Made by a program: the position numbers and the translations under genes
Notes under the pieces: generated by a model
Seen by the model: only the letters and a program-made list of their open reading frames with translations
Told to the model about the DNA's origin: nothing
Database searches by the model: none
In this document: positions 45,885 through 54,939 of the stretch, one piece after another
How the letters are laid out: every line of letters begins with the position of its first letter
Numbering within the stretch: position 1 is the first letter of the stretch
Source: Cesiribacter sp. SM1
GTDB lineage: Bacteria > Bacteroidota > Bacteroidia > Cytophagales > Cyclobacteriaceae
Reading direction: 5' to 3'
Assembly: GCF_020178975.1 (NCBI RefSeq)
Contig: NZ_JAHXBU010000091.1
Span: 186,001-250,000, forward strand
DNA length: 64,000 nucleotides

Positions 45885-47924
45885 ATGAATCCCTTTCTCA
45901 AGCCCTTACTACTGTGCTTTGCTCTATGCATGCATGCATCAACCTATGCTCAGTCATTCTGGAAAAAATGGGGTATGCAAAGTGCAGAAACAGCCGCTCA
46001 CTCCAGCATACTGTACCTGCCAGAGCAAAATACCCTGCTGGCAGCTACTTACAACATGGGCATTTTCAAATCTGATAAAAATGCTGCGAATTGGGAGCAT
46101 GTACTCTTTCTTGCCAAGGACGAACCCATCTTTTGCCTCTTTGAGACCTCCACAGGAACCATACTGGCCGGTGGAGCAGGTGTAATTTACCGTAGTATTA
46201 CCAATGGAAATAAATGGGAGTTGCTGCCTGTACCGATGCGCGATGTGCAAAAGATTGCGGAAGATGGGGAAGGCACCCTCTATGCTTACTCTTCTGCAGC
46301 CGAAGGCATTTATAAATCAGCTGATGGTGGATTAAACTGGCTGCCCTACAATACCGGCCTTGCAGTACTGGATGTAAACGGCTTATTAAGCGATAAAGAG
46401 GGGAACGTATTCTGCTCCACCATAGAAGGTGAAACATCAGGAACAGGTGGTTTGTATCAGCTAGATGCGGCCAGCGATAGCTGGAAAAAGAAATCAATCA
46501 AGCTTATGCTGGATGGGGAAACGTATACTTTGAAGGTAGTTTCCATTACCAGTATGGCCACCTCAGCCCAGGGAGAAATTATAATATCTGTTGATGGTGT
46601 AATCCTGAATTTCAGTTATCCCGGCATTTTGAAAAATACAATTGAAGGAGCTGCCCGGGAAGATTTGTGGCAGCTGGAAACTGAAAATGCAGCATTGGAA
46701 CAGCCAATGCATACAATGATGGATGAACTTTTTGTAACCAGCAACAGACATATTTTCGGAGGCAGAACCAGTACATCAACTGCAGGCATCTATGCTAAAC
46801 TCCAGTACATGCCCGACTGGAACTTTTACATAGATGGAATAGACCCTGTTGCCCAGGTAAAAGGAATCTTCTGTGAGTTGGAAGATGGCTCTGTGCTGCT
46901 GACCACCACCTTCTCTAACCAACTTTACATAACGCACGAAACCGTAGCAGGCAAAAAAGTACAGCAGATCAGTTTTAAACTGCCTGAAAGAATGAAGCTT
47001 TACGAGGAGACAAACCTCGAGGCAAGTGCCACCTCTGGCAAAACTGTGAAGTTCAAAAGTATGAACAGCAACAAAGCGTATATTCAGGGGAATCACCTTA
47101 GGGCAACCGGCCTCTATGATGCTGGTGTTAAAGCCTATATAGACGGCGATTCAGAATATTATTATTCAGAAGTGATAAAGCCCCTGTACATCGAAAAAGC
47201 AGAAAACATTATAACACTGGAGGGCGTGCGGGACATCACAGACGGAGAAACCATGGAAATCCGGTCTATAGCTTCATCCGGCTTTCCTGCGCAAATACAA
47301 ATTACAATGGGAACCGCCCGGTTTGAGGGCAACACCCTGGTATATGAGCAGCCAGGGCCAGTGCAGTTTATTGCCACTGAACCTGGCAACGAAACCTATG
47401 CTCCAGCCGATCCTTTAACCGTATACTTTTGCATCTTTCCAAAGCAGCCGCAATTTTCTGTAATAGAAAATCCTGTAAACAACAAGATCATGCTAAGATC
47501 CGAGCTTGCCAGCGGTAATGTCTGGTACCTGAACGGAAAACCCTTACACTATGGCGGACAGGAGATTGAAGCCACAAATACAGGCCTATACCAGCTACAG
47601 CATATGGCAGACGGTTGTGGATCCGAACTATCTGAACCCTACCTGACTACAGGTTTAAATGATAGCCTGGCCTTAGCCTTAACTGTTTATCCGGTTCCCT
47701 TCTCTGATAAATTGATGCTGCAACGTAATGAAAGCCTGAAGGGCAGGAAGCTAAGCATTTCTTTGGCAGATACCAGGGGCATCTCCATCATGGAACGCAG
47801 CATACCCGAAACTGAAATTTATCAGCTGGAGACAAAAACACTGGCACCGGGCATGTACATGCTCACGGTAAGGGATGAGCAGAAAGTAGCACGGTACAAA
47901 ATATTTAAGGCCAGTGGGCAATAA
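45885..47924 (+). CDS. Secreted beta-propeller protein with T9SS sorting domain
   Basis: This 679-residue protein has a signal peptide (1-23, ending TYAQ), a propeller-like N-terminal half with BNR/Ycf48-type repeats (for example GIFKSDKNAANWEHV and GIYKSADGGLNWLPY) and a middle part with Ig-like stretches (EGVRDITDGETMEIRSIASS). The type IX secretion C-terminal domain starts near 604 (YPVPFSDKLMLQ) and ends PGMYMLTVRDEQKVARYKIF. The function is unknown, but it is a secreted or cell-surface protein. Confidence 0.85.
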   Translation: MNPFLKPLLLCFALCMHASTYAQSFWKKWGMQSAETAAHSSILYLPEQNTLLAATYNMGIFKSDKNAANWEHVLFLAKDEPIFCLFETSTGTILAGGAGVIYRSITNGNKWELLPVPMRDVQKIAEDGEGTLYAYSSAAEGIYKSADGGLNWLPYNTGLAVLDVNGLLSDKEGNVFCSTIEGETSGTGGLYQLDAASDSWKKKSIKLMLDGETYTLKVVSITSMATSAQGEIIISVDGVILNFSYPGILKNTIEGAAREDLWQLETENAALEQPMHTMMDELFVTSNRHIFGGRTSTSTAGIYAKLQYMPDWNFYIDGIDPVAQVKGIFCELEDGSVLLTTTFSNQLYITHETVAGKKVQQISFKLPERMKLYEETNLEASATSGKTVKFKSMNSNKAYIQGNHLRATGLYDAGVKAYIDGDSEYYYSEVIKPLYIEKAENIITLEGVRDITDGETMEIRSIASSGFPAQIQITMGTARFEGNTLVYEQPGPVQFIATEPGNETYAPADPLTVYFCIFPKQPQFSVIENPVNNKIMLRSELASGNVWYLNGKPLHYGGQEIEATNTGLYQLQHMADGCGSELSEPYLTTGLNDSLALALTVYPVPFSDKLMLQRNESLKGRKLSISLADTRGISIMERSIPETEIYQLETKTLAPGMYMLTVRDEQKVARYKIFKASGQ

Positions 47925-48045
47925 GCTTTAGGCTTTACTGGCTTCATTTACCCAAAAGCACCAACTAACACAAGCCAGGCAGCATGTTCTATGCCGGTGT
48001 AAGTCATTACATGTTCCTGTGATAGACCATGGAATTGGGCTGCGC

Positions 48046-49551
48046 CTACCAAAACTTCCACCAGGGCTTCTTTTTAGGAACCTCTGTTGTCTCGGGCGCT
48101 GCTTTTTGCACTGGTTTTTTGGCCGGATGTTTAATGATGTGTTTGTAGTGGTACTGCTTCAGGATGGCTTCCACCCGCGCTACCAGGGGCTTACCAAGCT
48201 CGGGATTTACCATGGCAATGTAGTGGGCATATCCTTTAATGGTAGCCAGCAGATTATCGCCTGATCCCTGCCAGGTTTTGTCTTTAATCCCATCTTTCTC
48301 TATCTGGAAGAGAAGGGCTTTAAAGTTCCTCACCTTTTTACGGCATACGTTTGGCTTCTGGTTTACCACCACACCGGTCACCTCCTGCCGGCTGCCCTTA
48401 CGCATAACCCGCAGTTTTTCTGGGTGGGTGACAAATCCTTCGTCTTTGATGATCCGGCGGACATTGCCCAGCAGCTTTGTGAGGTTTTCTTTACCCTCGC
48501 CCCTGGCAGAAAAGGAAAGGTCGTCAGCATAGCGGGTGTAGGTAAATCCGTATTTCTTCGCCAGGCCTTTCAGGCGCACATCCAGCCTTCGGCAGAGGAT
48601 GTTGGTCAGGAGCGGACTGGTGGGTGCCCCCTGTGGCAGGTGGCGCTCCCCGCTGGCAATGTAATAGGTCCTTCCATCCATTTCCACTTCCGTGATGTCT
48701 GGTTCGGTACAGATGAGACCAAATATAGAGGCAAACTTTTCGGAATAACCCAGCGAACGGAACACGCCTTTGATCCGCTTATAGCTAACGGTGGGAAAGA
48801 AATCCTTGAGATCGAGGTTTACCAGCAAGTCTGGCTGCAGGTGCGGGCTGGCATTGGATACGATAGACTTATTCAGCACAAATCCATGAGCCGCCTCATG
48901 CACTTTCACATTCTCCAGGATGTTGGTCAGGATCCATTTCTGGGCCTGCTTTAGCCGGGGCATGGGCGCCGAGATCATACGCTTGCCCCCTGTTTTCTTC
49001 TGAATATAGAAGCGCTTGTAATGCGAAACCTTGCTTACTTCCCGGTTGTAGGCCAGAAAGCGCAGGGCAGCCACCTCTGTTTCCATGGCCGCAGCCAGGG
49101 CTTCTGTATCCTTAAAAGTGGGCAGGCCATTTAGTTTCAGCTTTGCCTCATCATCATCAGTGCCTGCCAAACCTGCCGATACTCCATCGCCCAGGTAGGA
49201 GATCTCCTTTTCTTTTTGGGCTTTCCATGCTGCTGCTCTTTGCAGTCGCTCCTGCTTACGCCGCTCTTTATTCTGCTGTTGCTTCTGGCGAGAGGCCTGC
49301 ATGCGCTGCTGGCGAATCTCTTTGAGCATCTGCTCCCGGTCTGTATTCTGGCGCTGCTGCACCAGCATATCGGCGAGCTCTCGGCTAAGTTCCCCTTCCC
49401 GCCTGATCAGCTGTTCGGGCAGTGAGGGCGCACCTTCGCCATCGGGCCAGAAGCCCAGCTTTTTCATCTCCTCCAGCACTACCTCCTCACGGGAGCTCTG
49501 GCGGATACGGTCGTATAATTGCTGGCGGGTTGGTTTTGACTGGTCGGCCAT
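48046..49551 (-). CDS. Retron reverse transcriptase
   Basis: This 501-residue reverse transcriptase (start MADQSKPTRQ, ATG 49551) has the RT palm motifs LDLKDFF (246-252), LPQGAPTSP (305-313) and the catalytic YADD (341-344). It carries the retron hallmarks NASPH (NAxxH, 233-237) and VTG (391-393), which distinguish retrons from group II introns. An unusual N-terminal extension of about 170 residues is charged and coiled-coil-like (KEIRQQRMQASRQKQQ region, about 75-118). A basic, Trp-containing tail ends the protein. It primes DNA synthesis from the 2'-OH of a guanosine in the adjacent ncRNA (49563-49778), whose a2 repeat lies 11 bp before the start codon. The frame could also begin upstream, but that start would lie inside the ncRNA a2 repeat and is rejected. 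Confidence 0.95.
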   Translation of the reverse strand: MADQSKPTRQQLYDRIRQSSREEVVLEEMKKLGFWPDGEGAPSLPEQLIRREGELSRELADMLVQQRQNTDREQMLKEIRQQRMQASRQKQQQNKERRKQERLQRAAAWKAQKEKEISYLGDGVSAGLAGTDDDEAKLKLNGLPTFKDTEALAAAMETEVAALRFLAYNREVSKVSHYKRFYIQKKTGGKRMISAPMPRLKQAQKWILTNILENVKVHEAAHGFVLNKSIVSNASPHLQPDLLVNLDLKDFFPTVSYKRIKGVFRSLGYSEKFASIFGLICTEPDITEVEMDGRTYYIASGERHLPQGAPTSPLLTNILCRRLDVRLKGLAKKYGFTYTRYADDLSFSARGEGKENLTKLLGNVRRIIKDEGFVTHPEKLRVMRKGSRQEVTGVVVNQKPNVCRKKVRNFKALLFQIEKDGIKDKTWQGSGDNLLATIKGYAHYIAMVNPELGKPLVARVEAILKQYHYKHIIKHPAKKPVQKAAPETTEVPKKKPWWKFW

Positions 49552-49562
49552 ATAAAGAAAAA

Positions 49563-49574
49563 GCAGCAGCAGGC
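49563..49574 (-). repeat. Retron a2 repeat
   Basis: GCCTGCTGCTGC on the minus strand pairs with a1 (49767-49778). It lies 11 bp before the RT start codon. Confidence 0.85.
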
Positions 49575-49766
49575 TTACTTCGTACACTCACAGGACTGGA
49601 GTGTTCAACTCAAGCAACCCGCCTTAGCATACGTATTTCACATCTCCGATGTGGCACCGGAAATGCGTATGCTAAGGCAGGGTTGCACCGTTAAGAACGC
49701 GCCAGTGACGCGTTGCATTGCTGTATGCCGGAGTGGCGATCCGCCACTCAGATTGCAAGTCTTATT

Positions 49767-49778
49767 GCCTGCTGCTGC
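49767..49778 (-). repeat. Retron a1 repeat
   Basis: GCAGCAGCAGGC on the minus strand opens the ncRNA and lies 34 bp after the stop of the SWIM gene, which suggests co-transcription with the upstream genes. Confidence 0.85.
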
Positions 49779-49812
49779 CTGGTTTTAAAGTTAATATTAT
49801 TCTGTTGTTCTC

Positions 49813-51462
49813 TTAATATTTTTCTACTGCTTTTTGCCCCCAGCGCATGCGCAGGGCCAGCATATGCTCACAGGGGCCCTTAAAGAGCTTATTCTGCTGA
49901 TAAAAATTGCAGGTACAAGTAGGTTGCACCAGCCGCTCGTCCCTGTCGATGGTAATAACAGGCTCATACTCGCGCCCCTTGTCTTCTACCCTTCCCTTAA
50001 TTTTTGTCCCTGTTGCTTGCTGGTCAACCTGCCCCAGCTTTACCCTGTTGGTCTTCAGAAAGAAATGCGCAAACTCCTCCCTTATGCTGGCAAAGCGCAG
50101 CTCTGCTACCGGCAGTTCCTCCCGCCGTAGTTCCCTGATGCGATAAACGCCTTTGTGCATATCGTAGATGGCCCGCCCGGCCTGTACAAAAGCGGTGAGG
50201 GCCCCCAGCACCAGGCTTTTATCCAGTTGCAGGCGCCCCGCCAGCGAGTCGGCACTCTCCTGCCAGTTTTCCTTAAGGGCCCGGTATACCTGCTGCTGGG
50301 TGATGGCATCTACTTCCCGCCGTGGTGCAAGCAGGTCGAAGTTGCCAAGCCGCGACCAGTCGTTGGCCGTCCAGCCGGAAAGGCCAAGGGTAAATTGCAT
50401 ATCGCCCAGGTCGGCCTCGTAGAAAGATGGCATGCCCGTACCGAGCAAGGTAACGCTAAAGCGCTTTGCCACTGGCAGCAAGCGCTCCAGGATCAGGAGA
50501 CGCCTTCTGCCCCATATCCTTATCTCATCGGGCTCATGGCCGGTGTAGGGAGAGCGCTCGCACACCACCTCGTAATTCCAGGGCTCAAACACTACCTTTA
50601 TGGGCAGACCTGGGGTAAGGTGAAAACGCATGGCCCGCGGCCCTTCTTTTTCCTTATGCCGCTTGAGGATAAATAGCAGGTTGTGCATATCCATAGGGTG
50701 CAGCGAAAGCGTTCTGGCGGGCATGGTCATGGCAGAACTGACCTGCAGAAAACCACGCACCCAGGAGTCGGGCAGGTCTATTTTCACCTCCCGGTAGCCA
50801 TCGTCCTGTCCCGTTTGCACCTCAAAGCCCGAAGGATCTATTTTAAACTCTGTTTCCTTATAGGTCCTGATCTTCTGGAACTGCTCATAAAGAGCCGAGG
50901 AGTAATCGATGTTGGTAGTACCGCATTTAAACTCATCGATATTCTTGAACACCTCATAGCCACAGCTAAGCTTGCCGTAAGAAGATTCGTCCTGGCTGAA
51001 ACATTCAAAAAAGACCTCGTCGGGATGTACACTGATTACCGGGTCGAGCACCACCCACATATCCCGGTCGCGCTCGTAGATGTAGTTGAAATACTTGCGC
51101 CTTGCTTTATAAAAGGGGCCCATGATGGCATCGCGCTGCTCCCGAAGGTCCTGCAACTCCCGGGTTTTCAGGTCTATCTGCTGTTTTAGCGCCTGTTTTT
51201 GTGCCAGGGCTTCGGCCAGCCAGAGCGGTTCCTGCTCGGCCAGCCATGCTTTGTACTCGCTGCGCTCCCTGGGCTTAAAGCGCAGGTCAGATACCACCAC
51301 CTCATGCAGGGCCGAAATTGCCTCCCGGAACGACAGGTGCTTGTTGAGCTGGCCAATAAAATAAGTAGGCTCCCGCAGGGTATCGGGGGCAAAGCTTACG
51401 CCTACGGCAGCTGAGCTGCTGTTTACCCTGGTTTCTCCCCCATAGCGGTAGTTGAATATCAT
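49813..51462 (-). CDS. Winged-helix/SWIM zinc-finger protein of the retron operon
   Basis: This 549-residue protein ends with a SWIM zinc finger (CxCx12CxH: C516, C518, C531, H533). A winged-helix-like segment precedes it (about 391-455, ITQQQVYRALKENWQESADS and onward to GVYRIREL). The N-terminal two thirds are unlike domains I know and contain a helical stretch (about 80-125). The SWIM finger binds DNA or protein. Proteins of this WHSWIM type are, as I recall, the partners of type XIII retrons. The start overlaps the upstream HEAT gene in ATGA (51459-51462), so the two are translationally coupled, and the retron ncRNA follows the stop by 34 bp. Confidence 0.88.
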   Translation of the reverse strand: MIFNYRYGGETRVNSSSAAVGVSFAPDTLREPTYFIGQLNKHLSFREAISALHEVVVSDLRFKPRERSEYKAWLAEQEPLWLAEALAQKQALKQQIDLKTRELQDLREQRDAIMGPFYKARRKYFNYIYERDRDMWVVLDPVISVHPDEVFFECFSQDESSYGKLSCGYEVFKNIDEFKCGTTNIDYSSALYEQFQKIRTYKETEFKIDPSGFEVQTGQDDGYREVKIDLPDSWVRGFLQVSSAMTMPARTLSLHPMDMHNLLFILKRHKEKEGPRAMRFHLTPGLPIKVVFEPWNYEVVCERSPYTGHEPDEIRIWGRRRLLILERLLPVAKRFSVTLLGTGMPSFYEADLGDMQFTLGLSGWTANDWSRLGNFDLLAPRREVDAITQQQVYRALKENWQESADSLAGRLQLDKSLVLGALTAFVQAGRAIYDMHKGVYRIRELRREELPVAELRFASIREEFAHFFLKTNRVKLGQVDQQATGTKIKGRVEDKGREYEPVITIDRDERLVQPTCTCNFYQQNKLFKGPCEHMLALRMRWGQKAVEKY

Positions 51463-54400
51463 ACAGTTTTAGGTTCTTTGATGGAAACAGGAGAATCCAG
51501 CCCTGGATATCTCTTTTTCATTTCGGCCAGCAGCTGCAGGCAGCGCGCTTTATCGCGCAGGGCAATGGTAATGGAGATACGGGAAATCAGGGGCACCACT
51601 ATAACGGCTACCGCTTCGCTGGCCAGGGCCTCCTGCTGCAGAAAATCAAACACCCTCTCTTTGGCTACCCGCCCGCTGTTTACCTGCGAGAGCACAGCTG
51701 TAAAATAATATTCCAGCGCCTCGATACGACGGGGTTGTCCGGCGGCATATTGCTTCAGGTAATTAGTTACATACAACTGAAGCCTTGTATTTGGGTGCTG
51801 GCTTAGCTTAAGCATATACTCCACACCATCCTCCTCCTGAAAATACCTGTTGATGAGGCGAAGTCCCCATTGCTGCACTTCTTCCCGCTTATGATCACAG
51901 ACGCTCACCAGCAGGGCCGGGGTCCAGTCTTCAGCTTTGAAGTAAGTTTCCAGGTACTGCTTTGTAAACAGCCAGGTATCGTCCCAGGGAGCATCCAGCA
52001 GCTTAAGCGTTGCTTCACGCTCGTAACGTGCCTGCTCTACATGGCTTTCGAAATAGGCCCTGGCGAGTTGGCGCAGCTCCAGCAACTCATGGTTTGCGAG
52101 GGCAGCAATCCGCTCCAGGGGCACATCTTCCAGCCTTAGGTGCTGCTGTAACAGCTGAGTACCCAGCAGATGAGCGGCCCTAAAGCGGGCATCGATCAGC
52201 TTCCAGACTTTATCTTCCGGAATTTCCTTGAAATAAGGCAGTAAGGACTCCTGAAACAGGACCAGCAGATCGGCATGGATGCCTTCATGGCTCTCTTTCT
52301 GCCAGAATAGTGGTAAAAGCAACAGCAGCAGTTCCCTCCCAAACTCGCTGCGGTACTGCACCAGTTTTGCCACAATGGGCATTACCTGCTGGCGCACCTC
52401 CGGGTGAACGGAAAGGCAAAAGCTCACCAGCACCTCACGCCGCTCATAAAGAATATAATTGGTAAGCTGCCCAAACAGATTTACTCCCAGGGCACGTACA
52501 GATGCATATGAGCTTGTCAGCAGTACCTCAAACAGGCCGGCTGGCAGTTCCTCGGCCCTGGTACGATGGCGCAGCAATATTTTTACCCCAAGGGCCTGCA
52601 TAGCCTCCAGCGGGTGCGAGAGTAGCAGCTGTACCTGCATAAGAGAAGCTTCTTTTAACACCTCCGGGAACAGGATCAGCAGGAGATCCGCTACCTGACT
52701 TACCCAGGCATTGGCTGTAGCAACCTCTGCATCCGGTGGCACCAGCACTGGCAGTTGCTGCAGCACATCTTCCACAATGCCCCTGGCAAGGGTAGTGGAA
52801 AACAGGTTAGGACTTAAATTATCTTTTGTCCACTGGCCAACCGCAGGCTGCTTTGCCAGCAGCAGCCTCACTACATTTTCTTTTTCCTGCAGCAACTTTC
52901 TTCTGGCAGCCTGCAGCCAGCTAATGCCAAGCGCCTGCGCCTCCAGTAGCTTACAGTTGAGCAGGGCAAAAAGAAGTTCTACATCGGGATTGTCAGGATC
53001 GTAGCGTTCCCTGGCCAGTTCAAGTCCCAGCTCATGGCTTTCGGGGTAAACCTTGTTGAGCAGATCCAGTACCAGCGCAGGAGAGGTATAATCTTTTGCA
53101 TGTGGGTTAGCCCTGAAGGCTTTCACTGCAAATGTATTTACCGGCTGGCACTGGTTTGCCTGCAACAGCACCACAAGATCCTGTGGTGCAGCATCCCAGA
53201 GGGCCGGAAACGCCTCTTCCCGCTGGGCCGCACCCGGCTGGGCCGCACCCGGCTGGGCAGTGCCAGCTGGAGCTACAGGGGAACCTTCCGGCAGGTGTGT
53301 TGCCCGGTAGCGCAGCTTAAGGGTTCTGGCCGGCAGCTCGAAGCGCTGGCTGTTGCGGTACAGCAGCAGGTTCAGGAGCGGATACTGCCAGAAGGGAGGA
53401 TAATGGATGGTGAGCAGGGTACTTCTGCGCGTCTGGGGATCATAGTCGTAGGTGTAGGTTTGGCTGGGCCCCTTGTTATCGGCATCTGTAAACTGTAGCA
53501 GCAAATCCCGGGCAAAAGCAGTATAGCTACTATCGCCTGCCTCACCCATGCGTGTAAAGAGGCGAAGTGCCCTTTTCTGAAGATACTTCCTTGTTTTGTC
53601 GGAATACGCAGCCCTGGAATTATCTTTCTTCAGCTCAGTATCGATATGCCGGATGTACTCACCCTCCACCAGAGCGCCACCACCCCAGCGGCTCTTCTTG
53701 AAATAGCTTTGATTTTTATCAATGCGGGCATTGATCACCCCCCACACCCTGGTATCATCCAATAGCTCACTTGCTTTCAGCAGGTAGCGGATCTGCTGAA
53801 AATAGGGCGGCCGGAAAGGCAGCGTTTGCAAAACAAGCTGGAGTACAGGGCTTACAAAAGAGTGCTTACGCGAAAGCAGGTAAATGGTAAATAAGAAATC
53901 GGGCTGCCGGCTCCTAAGCTCGTAAAGCAATTCATTGAGCCCCTCCAGCAGGGCCGAAGCATTTTTGTTCCGAAGAGCTTCCCGCAGGGTAGAAGGCAGC
54001 CTGCCCATCAGCTCATCATCCAGTGCATTCTGAGCCGCAGGGGTACCGGCTTTGCTGAGGGCTACGGTGGCAATTCGTGCAATTTTCGGCTCGGTGCTGC
54101 GCCTAAGCTCCATTAGCTTATCGGTAGCGAGGGGACCTGCACAGCGCCCCAGGCTCCAGGCCAGGGCATAATTAAAAAATTCATCCTTATGCCGGGGAAG
54201 GTTTAGCAGGTAGGGTTCTGCTTCTTTCAACCTCAGCTCACCGGCACGCCAGACCAGACGGGAGAGTTTCCAGTGATCGTCCTGCCACCTGCCCTGGGCA
54301 GCAATGCGCAGGTATTCCAGTACTTTTACTGCCTGCTCCTGCCCTGTGGCTGCTCCCTTAAGTGTTGAATGATGAATTGCTCCTGCACTGCCTGCAGACT

Positions 54401-54629
54401 GGTATCCCTTATCGGTCTTTTCTTTCAGCAGCTTTTCATATACCTTTTCTGCTTCTGCCAGCGAAACGGGAAAAATGGTTTTGGTACCCTCCCGCAAAGC
54501 AGTGCCCCGTCTGCCGTAGCGGAAATTCACTACATATTCTCCTGCCCCTACTTCCTGCAGCTCAAGCTCGTAAACTTTATCTGAATTGCCTTCCCTGAAA
54601 TAGAGCAAGGCCTCTTTGACTATCTGCAC
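51459..54629 (-). CDS. WGR-HEAT repeat protein of the retron operon
   Basis: This 1056-residue protein starts at GTG (54627-54629) and has an N-terminal WGR domain (1-77, with the NFRYGRRG core). A long alpha-helical solenoid of HEAT/ARM type follows (for example ELLELRQLARAYFESHVEQA and SYASVRALGVNLFGQ). A short Pro/Ala/Gln linker (about 456-470) is coded by a 15-bp tandem repeat (53222-53258). WGR domains bind nucleic acid or poly-ADP-ribose-type partners. Together with the SWIM protein it forms the accessory pair I associate with type XIII retrons; the direct function is not established. Confidence 0.88.
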   Translation of the reverse strand: MQIVKEALLYFREGNSDKVYELELQEVGAGEYVVNFRYGRRGTALREGTKTIFPVSLAEAEKVYEKLLKEKTDKGYQSAGSAGAIHHSTLKGAATGQEQAVKVLEYLRIAAQGRWQDDHWKLSRLVWRAGELRLKEAEPYLLNLPRHKDEFFNYALAWSLGRCAGPLATDKLMELRRSTEPKIARIATVALSKAGTPAAQNALDDELMGRLPSTLREALRNKNASALLEGLNELLYELRSRQPDFLFTIYLLSRKHSFVSPVLQLVLQTLPFRPPYFQQIRYLLKASELLDDTRVWGVINARIDKNQSYFKKSRWGGGALVEGEYIRHIDTELKKDNSRAAYSDKTRKYLQKRALRLFTRMGEAGDSSYTAFARDLLLQFTDADNKGPSQTYTYDYDPQTRRSTLLTIHYPPFWQYPLLNLLLYRNSQRFELPARTLKLRYRATHLPEGSPVAPAGTAQPGAAQPGAAQREEAFPALWDAAPQDLVVLLQANQCQPVNTFAVKAFRANPHAKDYTSPALVLDLLNKVYPESHELGLELARERYDPDNPDVELLFALLNCKLLEAQALGISWLQAARRKLLQEKENVVRLLLAKQPAVGQWTKDNLSPNLFSTTLARGIVEDVLQQLPVLVPPDAEVATANAWVSQVADLLLILFPEVLKEASLMQVQLLLSHPLEAMQALGVKILLRHRTRAEELPAGLFEVLLTSSYASVRALGVNLFGQLTNYILYERREVLVSFCLSVHPEVRQQVMPIVAKLVQYRSEFGRELLLLLLPLFWQKESHEGIHADLLVLFQESLLPYFKEIPEDKVWKLIDARFRAAHLLGTQLLQQHLRLEDVPLERIAALANHELLELRQLARAYFESHVEQARYEREATLKLLDAPWDDTWLFTKQYLETYFKAEDWTPALLVSVCDHKREEVQQWGLRLINRYFQEEDGVEYMLKLSQHPNTRLQLYVTNYLKQYAAGQPRRIEALEYYFTAVLSQVNSGRVAKERVFDFLQQEALASEAVAVIVVPLISRISITIALRDKARCLQLLAEMKKRYPGLDSPVSIKEPKTV
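53222..53258. repeat. 15-bp tandem repeat in the WGR-HEAT gene
   Basis: GCTGGGCCGCACCCG is present twice in full (53222-53236, 53237-53251) and then in part (to 53258), encoding a flexible AQPGA-type linker. The in-frame period keeps the frame open. Confidence 0.85.
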
Positions 54630-54939
54630 CGGCTATTTCTTTAGGTTTAAAATCTAAAAGATTTTGGAAGCAAATGAAAGCCAACACATGAGATTATGGA
54701 AAGAATCCGGTTTTTTGTGAACACAATGCCACAAACTGTTATGCTCTAATTTTCAAAAAGTACATCTGTTCTTTCTTTATTTTTATTTTGAATTTTGTGC
54801 AAGGATTTGAAGCAGCCAGTGGTGCAGAATTTCAGAATAGATTTTTTCCCAATAAACCATAGACAGCTAGGTTTGAACCTTACAGCTGCTTGACACCCAG
54901 AACAATATAACTAGTAATTTTTTTACTGATCAGAAGATC
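54630..54939. other. Divergent intergenic region upstream of the retron operon
   Basis: This 310-bp AT-rich region separates the retron operon from the divergent decarboxylase gene and must hold both promoters. I found no clear -7 box for the retron operon. Confidence 0.4.

Larger units (their letters stand above)
49563..49778 (-). ncRNA. Retron msr-msd non-coding RNA
   Basis: On the minus strand the RNA begins with a1 (GCAGCAGCAGGC, 49778-49767) and ends with the complementary a2 (GCCTGCTGCTGC, 49574-49563), a perfect 12-bp pair. Between them lie an msr-type hairpin with an 8-bp perfect stem (GAGTGGCG / CGCCACTC, 49731-49749), a second with a 6-bp stem (AACGCG / CGCGTT, 49696-49714), and a long msd hairpin (49614-49686). 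A further hairpin (ACACTC / GAGTGT, 49584-49604) lies near a2. The msd stem has 7, 13 and 5 paired bases separated by a bulge and one mismatch. The likely branch guanosine is the G of AATAAGAC right after a1 (opposite C at 49761). The hairpins were paired by eye, not by folding. Confidence 0.88.

Noticed and set aside
48424-48954. Plus-strand frame of 176 residues opposite the RT
   Set aside because: The RT motifs on the minus strand are unambiguous.
49621-49678. 19-bp inverted repeat as an IS terminal repeat or MITE
   Set aside because: It has no transposase or target duplication and fits inside a larger set of paired stems framed by a1/a2 repeats in front of a retron RT.
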